64,000 nucleotides of DNA, from assembly GCA_023667045.1 (NCBI GenBank), contig JAMPAU010000001.1:186001-250000 (forward strand), written 5' to 3'. The notes below the pieces were generated by a model. It searched no databases. It was not told the origin of the DNA and saw only the letters and a program-made list of their open reading frames with translations. The stretch is from Ruminococcus flavefaciens. GTDB taxonomy: Bacteria; Bacillota; Clostridia; Oscillospirales; Ruminococcaceae. Positions 41,615 through 50,965 of this stretch are shown one piece after another (positions within the stretch are counted from its first letter, which is position 1; every line of letters begins with the position of its first letter). The position numbers were made by a program, and so were the translations under genes.

Positions 41615-44311
41615 TTATATATCGCTGACAGGGAACTGGCTCTCAGAAATTATCTGAAGGTCAACCATCTGAATAGCGAGTGCGTCCTTTGGAGTTACGC
41701 CGTCGCCGTTTCCTACAACGTCAGCATTAAGTTTACCCTGTGCGGAGAGCTTATACTTATTAGGATTGGAGAGTGCCTGCATTATCAGTACAGCGTCAGA
41801 GAGAGCTACTTTGCCGTCTTCATTTACGTCGCCGTATCTAATGTTACTGCTCTGTGAGGGTTTTGTAGTAGTTGTTGTTGTCTGAGAAGTACCGTCTGTG
41901 TAGACCTTTACTGACTCAATAGTAAAATTACCGCAGTCAACCCACCATGTGCCGAACTTTACTTCACCGCCATACTGGAACTGTGCAATATCAGCGATGT
42001 TTGACGGTACATTCCATGTTATAGTACCTCTGTTGCCGGATATAGTCTGTTCCATGTCATCACCTTGAATCCAGTAATCCGGAGCAACGCTTGTTGAAGT
42101 ACCGAATGCACCCTGCCATTTACCGATATTTCCGCTATTTGAAGAAATAGTAATTTCTACTTTCTTTACCTTTTCATTTGATGGAATATTAAACTGTGAC
42201 CATTCAAAGCCTACCATTTTGTCATCTGCATTCTTATCATAAACAACCTGCTTGTTGGGCTTTATTTCATAAGAGCCAGATGATGTTACTGGTTTTGTGG
42301 TAGTAGTTGTAGTGTTGTTACTGCCTTGATTTGAAGTAGTTGTTGTATTATTTGAAGAACCTGTATAAGCGTTTGTGTAAACATTGATTTCATCAATTAC
42401 AAAGTCCTGACAGTCAACCCACCATGTACCGAACTTAACTTCACCGCCGTACTGGAACTGTGCAATATCAGCGATATTTGAAGGTACAGTCCATGTGATA
42501 GTGCCGGAGTTTCCAGAGATAGTCTGCTCCATGTCTTCACCTTGAGCCCAGTAATCCGGAGCAACGCTTGTTGAAGTACCGAATGCACCCTGCCATTTAC
42601 CAATATTTCCGCCATTCTTTGAGGAGATTTTAACTTCTACCTTTGTTACCTTTTCATTTGACGGAATATTAAACTGTGACCACTCAAAACCTACCATTTT
42701 GTCATCTGCATTCTGGTCATAATTTACTGATTTCTTGGGGCTGATTGAATAATGACCAGAAGAAGATGAAGTATTACCGCCCTGTGTGATAGTTGTTGTG
42801 GTAACAATCGGCTGAGTTGTAGTTGTTGCGGTAGTCTGTACTGGTGATGTAACATTAGGATTGCCGGAAGATACATTGCCTACACCCTCAATTGAAGAAT
42901 CAACAGAACCTGTCTTATATACAGAATAGAGACCGGCAGCCGCACCTACGAGAGTAGCGTTGTAGTCAAGTGTAACCTCGTTAGCTGTGTAATCGCTTAC
43001 GGAGTCATTGTATGAGCCGTTAGCGTCTGTAGGACCGCCTACCAATGCACCTACAAGTGTATGACCGTTTGGACTTGACTGTGTATTATCGCCCATTTCA
43101 TCAAAACTTGAGTAACCCGACGCTGCTCTGTGATGTGGATTCTTTGCAGAGTTACTTGCAAATCCTACTACAAAGCAAGTAGGTGAGGCACTGCCTACGC
43201 CCTTATTACCCATGATGTAGTCCATCTGACCTTTAGCCCAGTCATTGTAGCTTGCTGCACCGTACTTTGTAGCAACGAGAGCTGCCATTTGCTGAGATGT
43301 ATTATATCTTGCACTTCCCCACTGTTCCTGGAAGTAATAATCACTGGAATTTGCACCATGACCATTGAGGTAATCGGTTACTTTTTTCCAGTCCGCCGAA
43401 TCACCTGTGATTTCAGCCTGTAAGATACCCGCACCCATTGAAACGTTATTCCAGCTCATAGTTGAGTAGATACCCCACTGACAGCCGTCCATACCGGAAG
43501 AACCTTGATTACTTGAATTCATGTAGGTATTAAGGAACTCCTTGTACTTGTTGTCATTAGTAGCTCTGTAAAGCCAACCGGCAGCCCATGCCTGGTCATC
43601 ATAGTAATCCCATGAAGGATAGAAACCGTTTGGTCCGTCAGTTGCTTTCTGATTGTACTTTGTTGAGAACTCAAACAAAGCCTTAGCGTATTTAAGGTCT
43701 TCAGTATTGCCGAAGTTTACATAGTTTACAGCAAGTGCGGCTGCATAAGATGCGGCAATATCACTTGCACCGGAAGTTGTGCTGAAAGTCTTTCTGCTTG
43801 AAGAATCTTGTACTTCAGGAGCACACCATTCTGCATGGTCTGCATCGCCGTCGCCAATCTGATAAACGAAATTTGTTACAGTATCACCGCTAAGAGTTGT
43901 GCTGTTTTTGAAGTATGTAGCAAAGTAGTCTGTAACAGTCTTGAGGTGATTTCCTTGACCTGTTGCGTCATAAGCGTCTTTAAATTCATAGTAACCCCAG
44001 CCGAGAGTTGAAGCTGAATAACCTGCCGGAAGACCGAATTTAGCATGGTCACCTGCATCATGGAAACCGCCGTCTACAGCGTCGGAAGTGTGGCAGTCAT
44101 CACGCCATGAAAGAGCGGAAGTCTCACCTACCTGCTTACCGCACATATTCGCATCATAGAAATAAAGCGAGTACTGAAGGAGCTTAGCATAGTTGTCATC
44201 AGCAGCCGAAACGTTCATAACAGCTGTTGAAAACGGTGCAACCATAGCAGAAACAGCCATTACACTGCTGATTACTGCCGACTTGATTTTTTTCATTTTA
44301 TTTTTGTGCAT
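41615..44311 (-). CDS. GH9 endoglucanase with two carbohydrate-binding-like modules and dockerin
   Basis: The 898-residue enzyme has a signal peptide (about 1-36), a GH9 catalytic domain (about 38-470) with GGFHDAGDHAKFG (catalytic aspartates), PHHRAASG and the late acid in ANEVTLDYNATL, then two nearly identical modules of about 125 residues separated by Thr-rich linkers, and a C-terminal dockerin (GDVNEDGKVALSDAVLIMQ). The modules (with GKWQGAFGTS and FQYGGEVKFGTWW) look like beta-sandwich carbohydrate-binding modules, possibly one of the families first found in Ruminococcus. It hydrolyses cellulose in the cellulosome. Confidence 0.9.
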   Translation of the reverse strand: MHKNKMKKIKSAVISSVMAVSAMVAPFSTAVMNVSAADDNYAKLLQYSLYFYDANMCGKQVGETSALSWRDDCHTSDAVDGGFHDAGDHAKFGLPAGYSASTLGWGYYEFKDAYDATGQGNHLKTVTDYFATYFKNSTTLSGDTVTNFVYQIGDGDADHAEWCAPEVQDSSSRKTFSTTSGASDIAASYAAALAVNYVNFGNTEDLKYAKALFEFSTKYNQKATDGPNGFYPSWDYYDDQAWAAGWLYRATNDNKYKEFLNTYMNSSNQGSSGMDGCQWGIYSTMSWNNVSMGAGILQAEITGDSADWKKVTDYLNGHGANSSDYYFQEQWGSARYNTSQQMAALVATKYGAASYNDWAKGQMDYIMGNKGVGSASPTCFVVGFASNSAKNPHHRAASGYSSFDEMGDNTQSSPNGHTLVGALVGGPTDANGSYNDSVSDYTANEVTLDYNATLVGAAAGLYSVYKTGSVDSSIEGVGNVSSGNPNVTSPVQTTATTTTQPIVTTTTITQGGNTSSSSGHYSISPKKSVNYDQNADDKMVGFEWSQFNIPSNEKVTKVEVKISSKNGGNIGKWQGAFGTSTSVAPDYWAQGEDMEQTISGNSGTITWTVPSNIADIAQFQYGGEVKFGTWWVDCQDFVIDEINVYTNAYTGSSNNTTTTSNQGSNNTTTTTTKPVTSSGSYEIKPNKQVVYDKNADDKMVGFEWSQFNIPSNEKVKKVEITISSNSGNIGKWQGAFGTSTSVAPDYWIQGDDMEQTISGNRGTITWNVPSNIADIAQFQYGGEVKFGTWWVDCGNFTIESVKVYTDGTSQTTTTTTKPSQSSNIRYGDVNEDGKVALSDAVLIMQALSNPNKYKLSAQGKLNADVVGNGDGVTPKDALAIQMVDLQIISESQFPVSDI
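41908..42287 (-). repeat. Second copy of the CBM-like module (first copy 42378-42757)
   Basis: About 380 bases are nearly identical in the two module copies of the GH9 gene, including silent sites, so the duplication is recent or maintained by conversion. The linker between them encodes a Thr/Ser/Asn-rich stretch. Confidence 0.8.
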
Positions 44312-44502
44312 ATTTTTGTAACCTCTTTCCTTAAAATTTGCCTGTAATATGCTGAATTAATTATACACTTTTTTACGGATAAATTGGTTACGAAACTATT
44401 GCTAAATAATTACAATATGGTTAAAATTTAACATTTTCTTAATATTTAATTAAAAAAAGACACGGAGTGTATTAATTTGAAATATAAAGTATTCGTAGAC
44501 TG

Positions 44503-44530
44503 AAAAAGGCACACCGAAGTGCGCCTTTTT
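44503..44530 (-). terminator. Terminator after the upstream GH9 gene
   Basis: On the minus strand AAAGGCGCAC and GTGTGCCTTT pair (one G-U) around a TTCG tetraloop and are followed by five T, just after the stop at 44536. The gap up to 44311 shows only the leader of the second GH9 gene. Confidence 0.8.
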
Positions 44531-44535
44531 TTATA

Positions 44536-46434
44536 TTAGCTTAATAATGAATCAAGTTTTTCAGAAGTAATAGGAAATTCAGAAGCGTCCGTTAACTGTA
44601 AATCAACTAACTGAATAGCCAAAGCGTCTTTAGCTGTTACGCCATTGCCAATATCAACGCAATCGGCATTCTTTTCACCCTGTTCAGTGAGTTTATAGTT
44701 GTTCGGATTTGAAAGGCACTGCATGATTAATACAGCGTCAGCAAGAGTTACCTTGCCATCTTCATTGGAGTCGCCTAATTTTACATCTTCATTACCGCTG
44801 ACAACTGTTGTAGTTGTTGTTTCAGTAACATCTGTTTCTGTCTGAGTTTCAGTCTGTGTAGAAGTAGTAGTTTCTGTGGTTGTTTCGGTAGTAGTAGTTT
44901 CTGTTGTAGTAGTTGTTGTTTCAGTGGTAGTAGTTTCGGTAGTGGTAGTTGAGCTTTCAACTGGAGTTTCGCCCTTTGCGACGGCTATTTCTTCAGGATA
45001 TACTGTCACCTCGTCGCCGATAGTATCAACGACCTGTCCTGTGCCGTACTCATGGTAAAGACCTACAGCAGCACCAACAAGTCCCACCTGATAGTCAAGT
45101 GCTACCTCGTTTGAAGTTGCGTCCTTAGCGTCGAGTTTTCTGAATGTGCTGAAATCCTCGCTTGTCGGACCACCGCATAATGCACCGTAAAGAGTGTGGC
45201 TTGTCGGAACACTTGCATAGTCGCCGTTCCAGCTGTTCCATTCTTCCCAACCGTCGCCGACATAAAGTCCCGAAGCGGCACGGTGATGAGGTGATGTAGC
45301 AGAAACGTCATTATAGCCTACAACAAGGCAAACATTAGCATTATTCTTGCCGAGTATCATATCTGTCTGACCCTTGCACCATTCAGCAAAATCAGCACCG
45401 GACTGCTCCTTGTGTTTTGTAGCAATTAAAGCACAGGTCTGCATGAGAGTGTTGTGTCTTGCACTGCCCCATGAGTTCATGACATAGAATTTATTCTGAT
45501 TCTGATTTACGATATTTTTGATATAGTTAACAGGCTTATCCCAACCAGAGCCTGTTATTTCGGCATTGAGGAGAGCCGCACCAAGCCATACACCGCCATA
45601 GTAGTAATCGTTTACCCAGTCGTTAGTAGTGCTTGTGTCCTTGCTGTTTGCGTCAAGGTAAGGCTGTTCACCTGTTGCAATGTAAAGCCAGCCGGCAGCC
45701 CATGCTATATCATCTTCAACGCTCTTATCGGAATATGTCTGCTGTTCGTAAGTCATTTTGCGGTTTTTAGCAGCGAAGTCATAGAGTGCCTTAGCGTATG
45801 TAAGTGACTCCTCATCGCCGAAGTTTATATACTGCTGTGCGAGTGCGGCGGCATACTGAGCGGCGGTATTGCTTGCACCGTCGGTAGTGGAGTAGTACTC
45901 ACTGCTGTTTCTTGACATAAGCTCAGGCGCACGCCATTTGCCGTGGTCTGCACCGTCGTCGCCGATTTCGTAAATGAACTTGGTAACATTACCGTTGGAA
46001 TCAAGAGTTACGCATTTCTTGAAAAATTCTGCAAATTCAGTGCTTATATCCTTGAAATGTGCATAAGTTCCGGTTTTCTGAAATTCGTCCTTGTATTCGT
46101 AGTAGAGCCAGCCGAGAGTTGAGGCTGTAAAGCCCTCTGTAAGACCGCATATAATACCGTCGCCGGCATCATGGAAACCGCCATTAGCTGTACCGTCTGT
46201 ATGGCAATCGTCACGCCATGAAAAATGAGACTTTTCACCTGCACCCACACCACAGTAGTTAGCGTCATAGAAGTAAAGCGAATACTGAAGAAGTTTAGCA
46301 TAGTTGTCAAGACCTAATGCAGATTCGTCAACGGCTACAGCTGGCATTGCCACAGCACCGGCAAGTGAAGTTACTGCCATAACGGCTGAAGCTCCAAAAG
46401 CCATTATCTTCTTCTTAAATTTTCCTTTCGACAT
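44536..46434 (-). CDS. GH9 cellulase with dockerin
   Basis: The 632-residue enzyme starts at the ATG with GAGGAG eight bases upstream. It has a signal peptide, a GH9 domain (about 38-465; GGFHDAGDG, PHHRAASG, SNEVALDYQVGL), a Thr/Glu-rich linker of about 50 residues and a dockerin (GDSNEDGKVTLADAVLIMQ). Unlike its neighbour it has no binding module. The loop after DAGD reads GIICG and not the usual HVKFG, which may alter the substrate cleft. Confidence 0.88.
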   Translation of the reverse strand: MSKGKFKKKIMAFGASAVMAVTSLAGAVAMPAVAVDESALGLDNYAKLLQYSLYFYDANYCGVGAGEKSHFSWRDDCHTDGTANGGFHDAGDGIICGLTEGFTASTLGWLYYEYKDEFQKTGTYAHFKDISTEFAEFFKKCVTLDSNGNVTKFIYEIGDDGADHGKWRAPELMSRNSSEYYSTTDGASNTAAQYAAALAQQYINFGDEESLTYAKALYDFAAKNRKMTYEQQTYSDKSVEDDIAWAAGWLYIATGEQPYLDANSKDTSTTNDWVNDYYYGGVWLGAALLNAEITGSGWDKPVNYIKNIVNQNQNKFYVMNSWGSARHNTLMQTCALIATKHKEQSGADFAEWCKGQTDMILGKNNANVCLVVGYNDVSATSPHHRAASGLYVGDGWEEWNSWNGDYASVPTSHTLYGALCGGPTSEDFSTFRKLDAKDATSNEVALDYQVGLVGAAVGLYHEYGTGQVVDTIGDEVTVYPEEIAVAKGETPVESSTTTTETTTTETTTTTTETTTTETTTETTTSTQTETQTETDVTETTTTTVVSGNEDVKLGDSNEDGKVTLADAVLIMQCLSNPNNYKLTEQGEKNADCVDIGNGVTAKDALAIQLVDLQLTDASEFPITSEKLDSLLS

Positions 46435-46661
46435 AAAAATTTCTCCTCTCAAAGTTAAAAGATTTTCCGTGTAAAAAATTCCGGAACAAGCCATAAAAAA
46501 CTACTTTAATTATATCACAGATTTCGGATAATTTGTTAACAGATTATGTACAAATATGAAACAACGCATTTTTTTGTCATAAACATCAAAAAAGTACATA
46601 TCGTATTGTATAATATAACGAGTATATCCTTTAGGAAAATAAATTTTCATTGAAATTTCAC

Positions 46662-46690
46662 TTGCAAATCATAAGCATATATGATATAAT
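46662..46690 (+). promoter_or_regulatory. Promoter of rsmE
   Basis: TTGCAA and TATAAT are 17 bases apart with a TG extension, 35 bases before the rsmE start. The gap 46435-46661 also carries, on the minus strand, a TTAACA...TATAAT element for the GH9 gene. Confidence 0.65.
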
Positions 46691-46724
46691 TACAATAATA
46701 CTTTTTATGACGGCGGTGAAACAT

Positions 46725-47447
46725 ATGCCAAGATTTTTTACAGACGAAATAAACGAAAACAACATAACACTTTCCGGCAGTGATGCTAATCACATAGGTC
46801 GGTCTCTGCGTATGAAAAAAGGCGAGAAAATAACTGTCTGCTGTGAAGGCACTGACTACAACTGTGTTATAAACAGCATTACGCCGGACACTATATACCT
46901 TGATTTGATTTCAAAAAATCCATGCTCCGCCGAGCCAGATGTCAGTGTTACACTTTTTCAGGCAGTGCCGAAATCGGACAAGCTGGAATATATTATACAG
47001 AAAAGCGTTGAATTAGGCGTTTCAAGGATTGTCCCCGTGCTGACAAGACGGTGCGTATCACGTCCGGACGAAAAGGACTTTGCTAAAAAACTTCCACGTC
47101 TGCAAAAAATAGCCGAACAAGCCTCAAAACAGTCGGGGCGTGGAATCATTCCGGAAATTACACCTATAGTCAGCTACAGAAAAGCCCTCGAAATGATGAG
47201 CGAACTCGACCGCACTGTTATTCTTTATGAGGAAAAGGGTGGCTGTAGGTTCAGTGAGGTGGATTTTGACGGTGCAAAGACAATAGGTCTTGTTGTCGGA
47301 AGTGAGGGCGGTTTTGATTCGGACGAGGCAGAAGACGCTGTGAAAGCAGGTGCTGTGCGTGTCTGGCTCGGAAAAAGAATACTCCGTTGTGAAACTGCAC
47401 CAATAACTGCTATGTCAATTTTGATGTTTTTAACAAATAATATGTAA
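46725..47447 (+). CDS. rsmE: 16S rRNA m3U1498 methyltransferase
   Basis: The 240-residue SPOUT methyltransferase has a PUA-like N-terminus (MPRFF..., HIGRSLRMKKGE) and the knotted C-terminal domain with GLVVGSEGGF near residue 186 and LGKRILRCETAP near 217. It methylates the ribosome decoding region. The ATG at 46725 is six bases after GGCGGTG; the longer frame extends back through the promoter. Confidence 0.9.
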   Translation: MPRFFTDEINENNITLSGSDANHIGRSLRMKKGEKITVCCEGTDYNCVINSITPDTIYLDLISKNPCSAEPDVSVTLFQAVPKSDKLEYIIQKSVELGVSRIVPVLTRRCVSRPDEKDFAKKLPRLQKIAEQASKQSGRGIIPEITPIVSYRKALEMMSELDRTVILYEEKGGCRFSEVDFDGAKTIGLVVGSEGGFDSDEAEDAVKAGAVRVWLGKRILRCETAPITAMSILMFLTNNM

Positions 47448-47451
47448 AGTA

Positions 47452-47480
47452 TTGAAATTTACAGAAAAGTATGTTATAAT
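47452..47480 (+). promoter_or_regulatory. Promoter with leader hairpin ahead of the acidic protein gene
   Basis: TTGAAA and TATAAT are 17 bases apart. The transcript then begins with a hairpin at 47490-47523: TTTATCG pairs with CGATAAA and ACCG with CGGT. Confidence 0.65.
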
Positions 47481-47555
47481 AATATACAGTTTATCGCAGA
47501 CCGTTCGCAAGCGGTACGATAAAGTAAAAATCTTGCGGAGAAAAGAGGAATTATA

Positions 47556-47819
47556 ATGAATAAGTTTTTAACTGGTATGCTTGTTGTCGGTGCAGTTGCA
47601 GCTGTAGGCACAGTTGTAAAGCATCTCCTTAAGGACAACTCTGAAAGCGACTACGATGATTTCGATGATGACGATTTCTATGACGACGACGATATAGACT
47701 TTGAGATTACTGAGGACGCAACAGAAGAAGTCGCTGAAGAAGAAGCTGAAACTGCTGAGGAAGAAGTTCCTGAAGAAACTGCTGAAGAAGCAGAAAAAGA
47801 AGAAACTGAAGAAGAATAA
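47556..47819 (+). CDS. Small, extremely acidic membrane-anchored protein
   Basis: The 87-residue protein has one N-terminal hydrophobic helix (about 4-24) and then almost only Asp, Glu, Thr and Tyr; the C-terminal 35 residues are repeats of Glu with Ala, Thr and Val. The strong promoter, leader hairpin and terminator show a dedicated transcript. The acidic tail should be disordered, facing either side of the membrane. Function unknown. Confidence 0.65.
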   Translation: MNKFLTGMLVVGAVAAVGTVVKHLLKDNSESDYDDFDDDDFYDDDDIDFEITEDATEEVAEEEAETAEEEVPEETAEEAEKEETEEE

Positions 47820-47825
47820 TTATAA

Positions 47826-47858
47826 TAAACTGCTACAGATGATGTAGCAGTTTATTTT
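47826..47858 (+). terminator. Terminator of the acidic protein gene
   Basis: AAACTGCTAC pairs with GTAGCAGTTT, followed by ATTTTTG. Confidence 0.8.
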
Positions 47859-47921
47859 TGATAATTATATACAAATTAAATTTATATTTTTGTACACAAT
47901 CACGATTTGTGAAAAAAGCTA

Positions 47922-47950
47922 TTGACAAATGTCATTTTTACTGCTATAAT
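47922..47950 (+). promoter_or_regulatory. Consensus promoter of tRNA-Pro
   Basis: TTGACA and TATAAT are separated by 17 bases, 42 bases before the tRNA. Confidence 0.85.
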
Positions 47951-47992
47951 ATAAAAGCTGTCCGGCAAGGACAAACTGAAAAATAATTTGTC

Positions 47993-48069
47993 CGAGGCGT
48001 AGCTCAGTTTGGTAGAGTGCTTGGTTTGGGACCAAGATGCCGCAGGTTCGAGTCCTGTCGCCTCGACCA
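47993..48069 (+). tRNA. tRNA-Pro (TGG)
   Basis: The acceptor arms CGAGGCG and CGCCTCG pair, the anticodon loop is TTTGGGA (anticodon TGG), the T-arm has GGTTCGAGTCC and CCA is encoded. Confidence 0.95.
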
Positions 48070-48106
48070 CATAAAAAAATTTTTTCAGAAAATTTTAAAA
48101 AAGTAC

Positions 48107-48135
48107 TTGACAAATCGAAAATTATGTGATATAAT
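48107..48135 (+). promoter_or_regulatory. Consensus promoter of tRNA-Thr and tRNA-Tyr
   Basis: TTGACA and TATAAT are 17 bases apart, between the Pro and Thr tRNA genes. Confidence 0.85.
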
Positions 48136-48173
48136 AAATAAGTCGAGTGAGACAAGTATAAACAAACATTCAA

Positions 48174-48249
48174 GCTGGTGTAGCTCAGTTGGTAGAGCAG
48201 CTGATTTGTAATCAGCAGGTCGGGGGTTCGAGTCCGTCCACCAGCTCCA
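48174..48249 (+). tRNA. tRNA-Thr (TGT)
   Basis: GCTGGTG and CACCAGC form the acceptor stem; the anticodon loop is TTTGTAA (anticodon TGT); CCA is encoded. Confidence 0.95.
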
Positions 48250-48285
48250 TTTTACCGAAATTTCCGGTAAATAAAAAATAATAGT

Positions 48286-48371
48286 GGGAGAGTTCCCGAG
48301 TGGCCAAAGGGGGCAGACTGTAAATCTGTTGCTTTTCAGCTTCGATGGTCCGAATCCATCCTCTCCCACCA
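48286..48371 (+). tRNA. tRNA-Tyr (GTA)
   Basis: GGGAGAG and CTCTCCC form the acceptor stem, the anticodon loop is CTGTAAA (anticodon GTA), and the long variable arm is as expected for a class II tRNA. CCA is encoded. Confidence 0.95.
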
Positions 48372-48374
48372 AGT

Positions 48375-48402
48375 AGCCCCGAACTTTTCGGGGTTATTTT
48401 AT
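48375..48402 (+). terminator. Terminator of the tRNA transcript
   Basis: CCCCGAA pairs with TTCGGGG, followed by TTATTTT. Confidence 0.8.
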
Positions 48403-48408
48403 TTCAAA

Positions 48409-48432
48409 CCTTGCACATTGCAAGGGCTTTTT
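48409..48432 (+). terminator. Second hairpin terminator after the tRNAs
   Basis: CCTTGCA and TGCAAGG pair around a three-base loop and a T-run follows. Confidence 0.65.
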
Positions 48433-48514
48433 TATGTCCGGAAAAAAAGATGTTTTGCACGGAAAATATACTATATTGTGCATAAATATATTTATTCTGC
48501 TGTGAGGTTACATC

Positions 48515-48634
48515 ATGACCGAAAATTACAGATATTATTACGGCTTTGAGGGTGAACCGGAATACACTTTCTGTCTCTGTGCCGGAAACAATCCCACTGA
48601 AACAGGCTGGACAAGTCTTGTTGAATACTATTAG
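48515..48634 (+). CDS. Small hypothetical protein, 39 residues
   Basis: An ATG seven bases after GTGAGG opens a frame of 39 codons (MTENYRYYYGFEGEPEY..., with a CLC pair at 20-22) ending in TAG. Composition and ribosome site look real. It is too short to assign. It precedes another unknown gene by 43 bases. Confidence 0.45.
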   Translation: MTENYRYYYGFEGEPEYTFCLCAGNNPTETGWTSLVEYY

Positions 48635-48677
48635 CTTTACAGCCATAAAAAATATTGAATATTCATGAGGTGTACCA

Positions 48678-49007
48678 ATGATTGAAAATCTTTACTGCAA
48701 AATATTCGTTGATACGGTTTCAGAATATAATGATTTTTTTGAAAAAGTCAGAAATTTTCTTGACGGTCATAAACAGGCGGTATCTTTTATAATCAATGAC
48801 TGGTGCAGTCTGAGTATCAGCAGAAACAAGGAATATATTCCGGCAAGCAGTGACTTCCTGTACTGGAAATTCATTATTGATATTGAACCGGTTGAAAATA
48901 TTTCCGAAAATACATATATCAACAATATAAAAAATCTTATTTACTTCCTTAAAAAACAAAACAAGGCAATATGTGCCTGTGACTTTGAGGAACTCCTGCA
49001 AAAATAA
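48678..49007 (+). CDS. Hypothetical protein
   Basis: The 109-residue soluble protein has an alpha/beta pattern (strands around IFVDTVSEY and CSLSISRNKEY, helices at both ends) and starts seven bases after GAGG. It sits between the tRNA genes and typA. Proteins of this shape often act as immunity-like or small binding proteins, but I see no signature to support that. Function unknown. Confidence 0.55.
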   Translation: MIENLYCKIFVDTVSEYNDFFEKVRNFLDGHKQAVSFIINDWCSLSISRNKEYIPASSDFLYWKFIIDIEPVENISENTYINNIKNLIYFLKKQNKAICACDFEELLQK

Positions 49008-49063
49008 AAATCGGCTTACAACAGCCGTTTACATAAATAATTTATCATTCGGAGGAATTGAAA

Positions 49064-50881
49064 ATGATTAGAAATGATTTAAGAAACATTGCCATTATCG
49101 CCCACGTTGACCACGGCAAAACAACTCTCGTTGACGAAATGCTGAAACAGGGCGGTGTATTCCGTGAAAACCAGAACGTTGCCGAAAGAGTTATGGACTC
49201 AAACGACATCGAGCGTGAAAGAGGTATCACAATACTTGCAAAAAATACTTCCGTAATGTACAATGACATCAAGATAAATATTATAGATACTCCCGGACAC
49301 GCTGATTTCGGCGGTGAGGTTGAGCGTGTACTCGAAATGGTAGACGGTGTTCTTCTTCTCGTTGACGCTGCTGAAGGTCCTATGCCTCAGACACGTTTTG
49401 TACTCTCAAAGGCTCTTGAAATGGGTCATAAGATTATCGTGGTAGTAAATAAAATTGACCGTCCCGACGCACGTCTTGACGAAATCGGAGATGAAGTCCT
49501 CGAACTCCTCCTCGACCTCGACGCTAACGATGAACAGCTTGAAAGTCCTATACTTTTCTGCTCCGGACGTAGCGGTACAGCCTCGCTCAGTCAGTATGAG
49601 ACAGGCACAGACCTTAAACCCCTTTTTGATACTATCATCAACTACATTGAAGCTCCTAAGGGCGAAGAAAATGAACCTTTACAGATGCTTATTTCCTCAA
49701 TCGACTACAATGATTATGTCGGAAGAATCGGTATTGGTCGTATCGTGCGTGGCAGTATAAAGGTTAACCAGCAGGTCACAGTATGCGACTATACAGGTTC
49801 AAAGAAAAACTACAACTCAAAAATAGTATCTCTCTTACAGATACAGGGACTTAACCGTGTACCTGTTCAGGAAGCTACTGTAGGCGATATAGTTTGGATT
49901 TCCGGTATCGAAAATATCACTATCGGCGATACTATCTGTGCTACTGATACCCCCGAGCCATTGCCTTTTGTTAAGATAAGCGAGCCAACTGTTGAAATGA
50001 CATTCTCCGTAAACGACAGCCCCTTTGCAGGACGTGAGGGAAAATTTGTCACATCTCGTCAGCTCCGTGAAAGGCTTTTCCGTGAACTTTTAAAAGACGT
50101 TTCACTGCGTGTTTCCGAAACAGATACAACAGATTCATTCCGTGTTGCCGGACGTGGCGAAATGCACCTTTCAATCCTCATTGAAAATATGAGACGTGAG
50201 GGCTATGAACTCGCCGTATCTACTCCCCGTGTACTCTACAAAGAGGGCGAAGACGGTCGCAAGCTTGAACCTATTGAAAGACTTGTTATTGACGTTCCGG
50301 ACGACTGTGTAGGCTCTGTAATGGAAAAGGTTTGTAGCCGTAAGGGCGAAATGACCAATATGCACCCACAGGGCAACCGTACAAGAATAGAGTTTCTTAT
50401 TCCGGCTCGTGGACTTTTCGGCTATAAGAGCGAGTTCCTCACCGATACAAAGGGCGAGGGCATTATGAGCCATGTATTTGAGGGCTATGAGGCTTACAAG
50501 GGCGATATAGAACGCAGAAAAACAGGCTCTCTTGTATCTTTCGAGACCGGCGAGGCTGTAACTTACGGTCTCTACAATGCTCAGGAGCGTGGACAGCTTT
50601 TCATTCCGGCAGGCACTCCGGTATATGAGGGAATGATTGTTGGTGCTTCCCCGAAAACAGACGACCTTGTTGTTAACGTATGTAAGAAAAAACACCTCAC
50701 AAATACCCGTGCAAGCGGTAGTGACGACGCTCTCAGACTTGTACCCCACAGAATACTCAGCCTTGAGGACTGCCTTGAGTTCCTTGCAGATGACGAACTC
50801 CTTGAAGTTACTCCCGAATCTCTCAGAATAAGAAAGAGAATACTCAGCAACACTCAGAGAGCTAAACAGAGAGCTAAATAA
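49064..50881 (+). CDS. typA: Ribosome-associated GTPase TypA/BipA
   Basis: The 605-residue translational GTPase has the G1 loop AHVDHGKTT at 11-19, the RGITI switch, DTPGHADFG and NKID motifs, followed by EF-G-like domains III and V and the TypA-specific C-terminus (KKHLTNTRASGSDDALRL). It helps ribosome assembly and stress adaptation. The ATG at 49064 is seven bases after GGAGGA; a TTG two codons earlier is not needed. Confidence 0.95.
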   Translation: MIRNDLRNIAIIAHVDHGKTTLVDEMLKQGGVFRENQNVAERVMDSNDIERERGITILAKNTSVMYNDIKINIIDTPGHADFGGEVERVLEMVDGVLLLVDAAEGPMPQTRFVLSKALEMGHKIIVVVNKIDRPDARLDEIGDEVLELLLDLDANDEQLESPILFCSGRSGTASLSQYETGTDLKPLFDTIINYIEAPKGEENEPLQMLISSIDYNDYVGRIGIGRIVRGSIKVNQQVTVCDYTGSKKNYNSKIVSLLQIQGLNRVPVQEATVGDIVWISGIENITIGDTICATDTPEPLPFVKISEPTVEMTFSVNDSPFAGREGKFVTSRQLRERLFRELLKDVSLRVSETDTTDSFRVAGRGEMHLSILIENMRREGYELAVSTPRVLYKEGEDGRKLEPIERLVIDVPDDCVGSVMEKVCSRKGEMTNMHPQGNRTRIEFLIPARGLFGYKSEFLTDTKGEGIMSHVFEGYEAYKGDIERRKTGSLVSFETGEAVTYGLYNAQERGQLFIPAGTPVYEGMIVGASPKTDDLVVNVCKKKHLTNTRASGSDDALRLVPHRILSLEDCLEFLADDELLEVTPESLRIRKRILSNTQRAKQRAK

Positions 50882-50965
50882 TTTTCCGGAAATCCACACA
50901 CGATACACATATATTTTACAGGTCGGAGAGTTATTATTGAATATCATGTAACAAGAGGTTTAAAT

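Noticed and set aside
44800-45000. Val/Ser-rich open frame opposite the GH9 linker
   Set aside because: It is the complement of the Thr/Glu linker repeat and has no ribosome site.
47993-48371. tRNA cluster as an integration site for a mobile element
   Set aside because: No integrase, no repeated tRNA 3' end and no foreign block is seen next to the three tRNAs.
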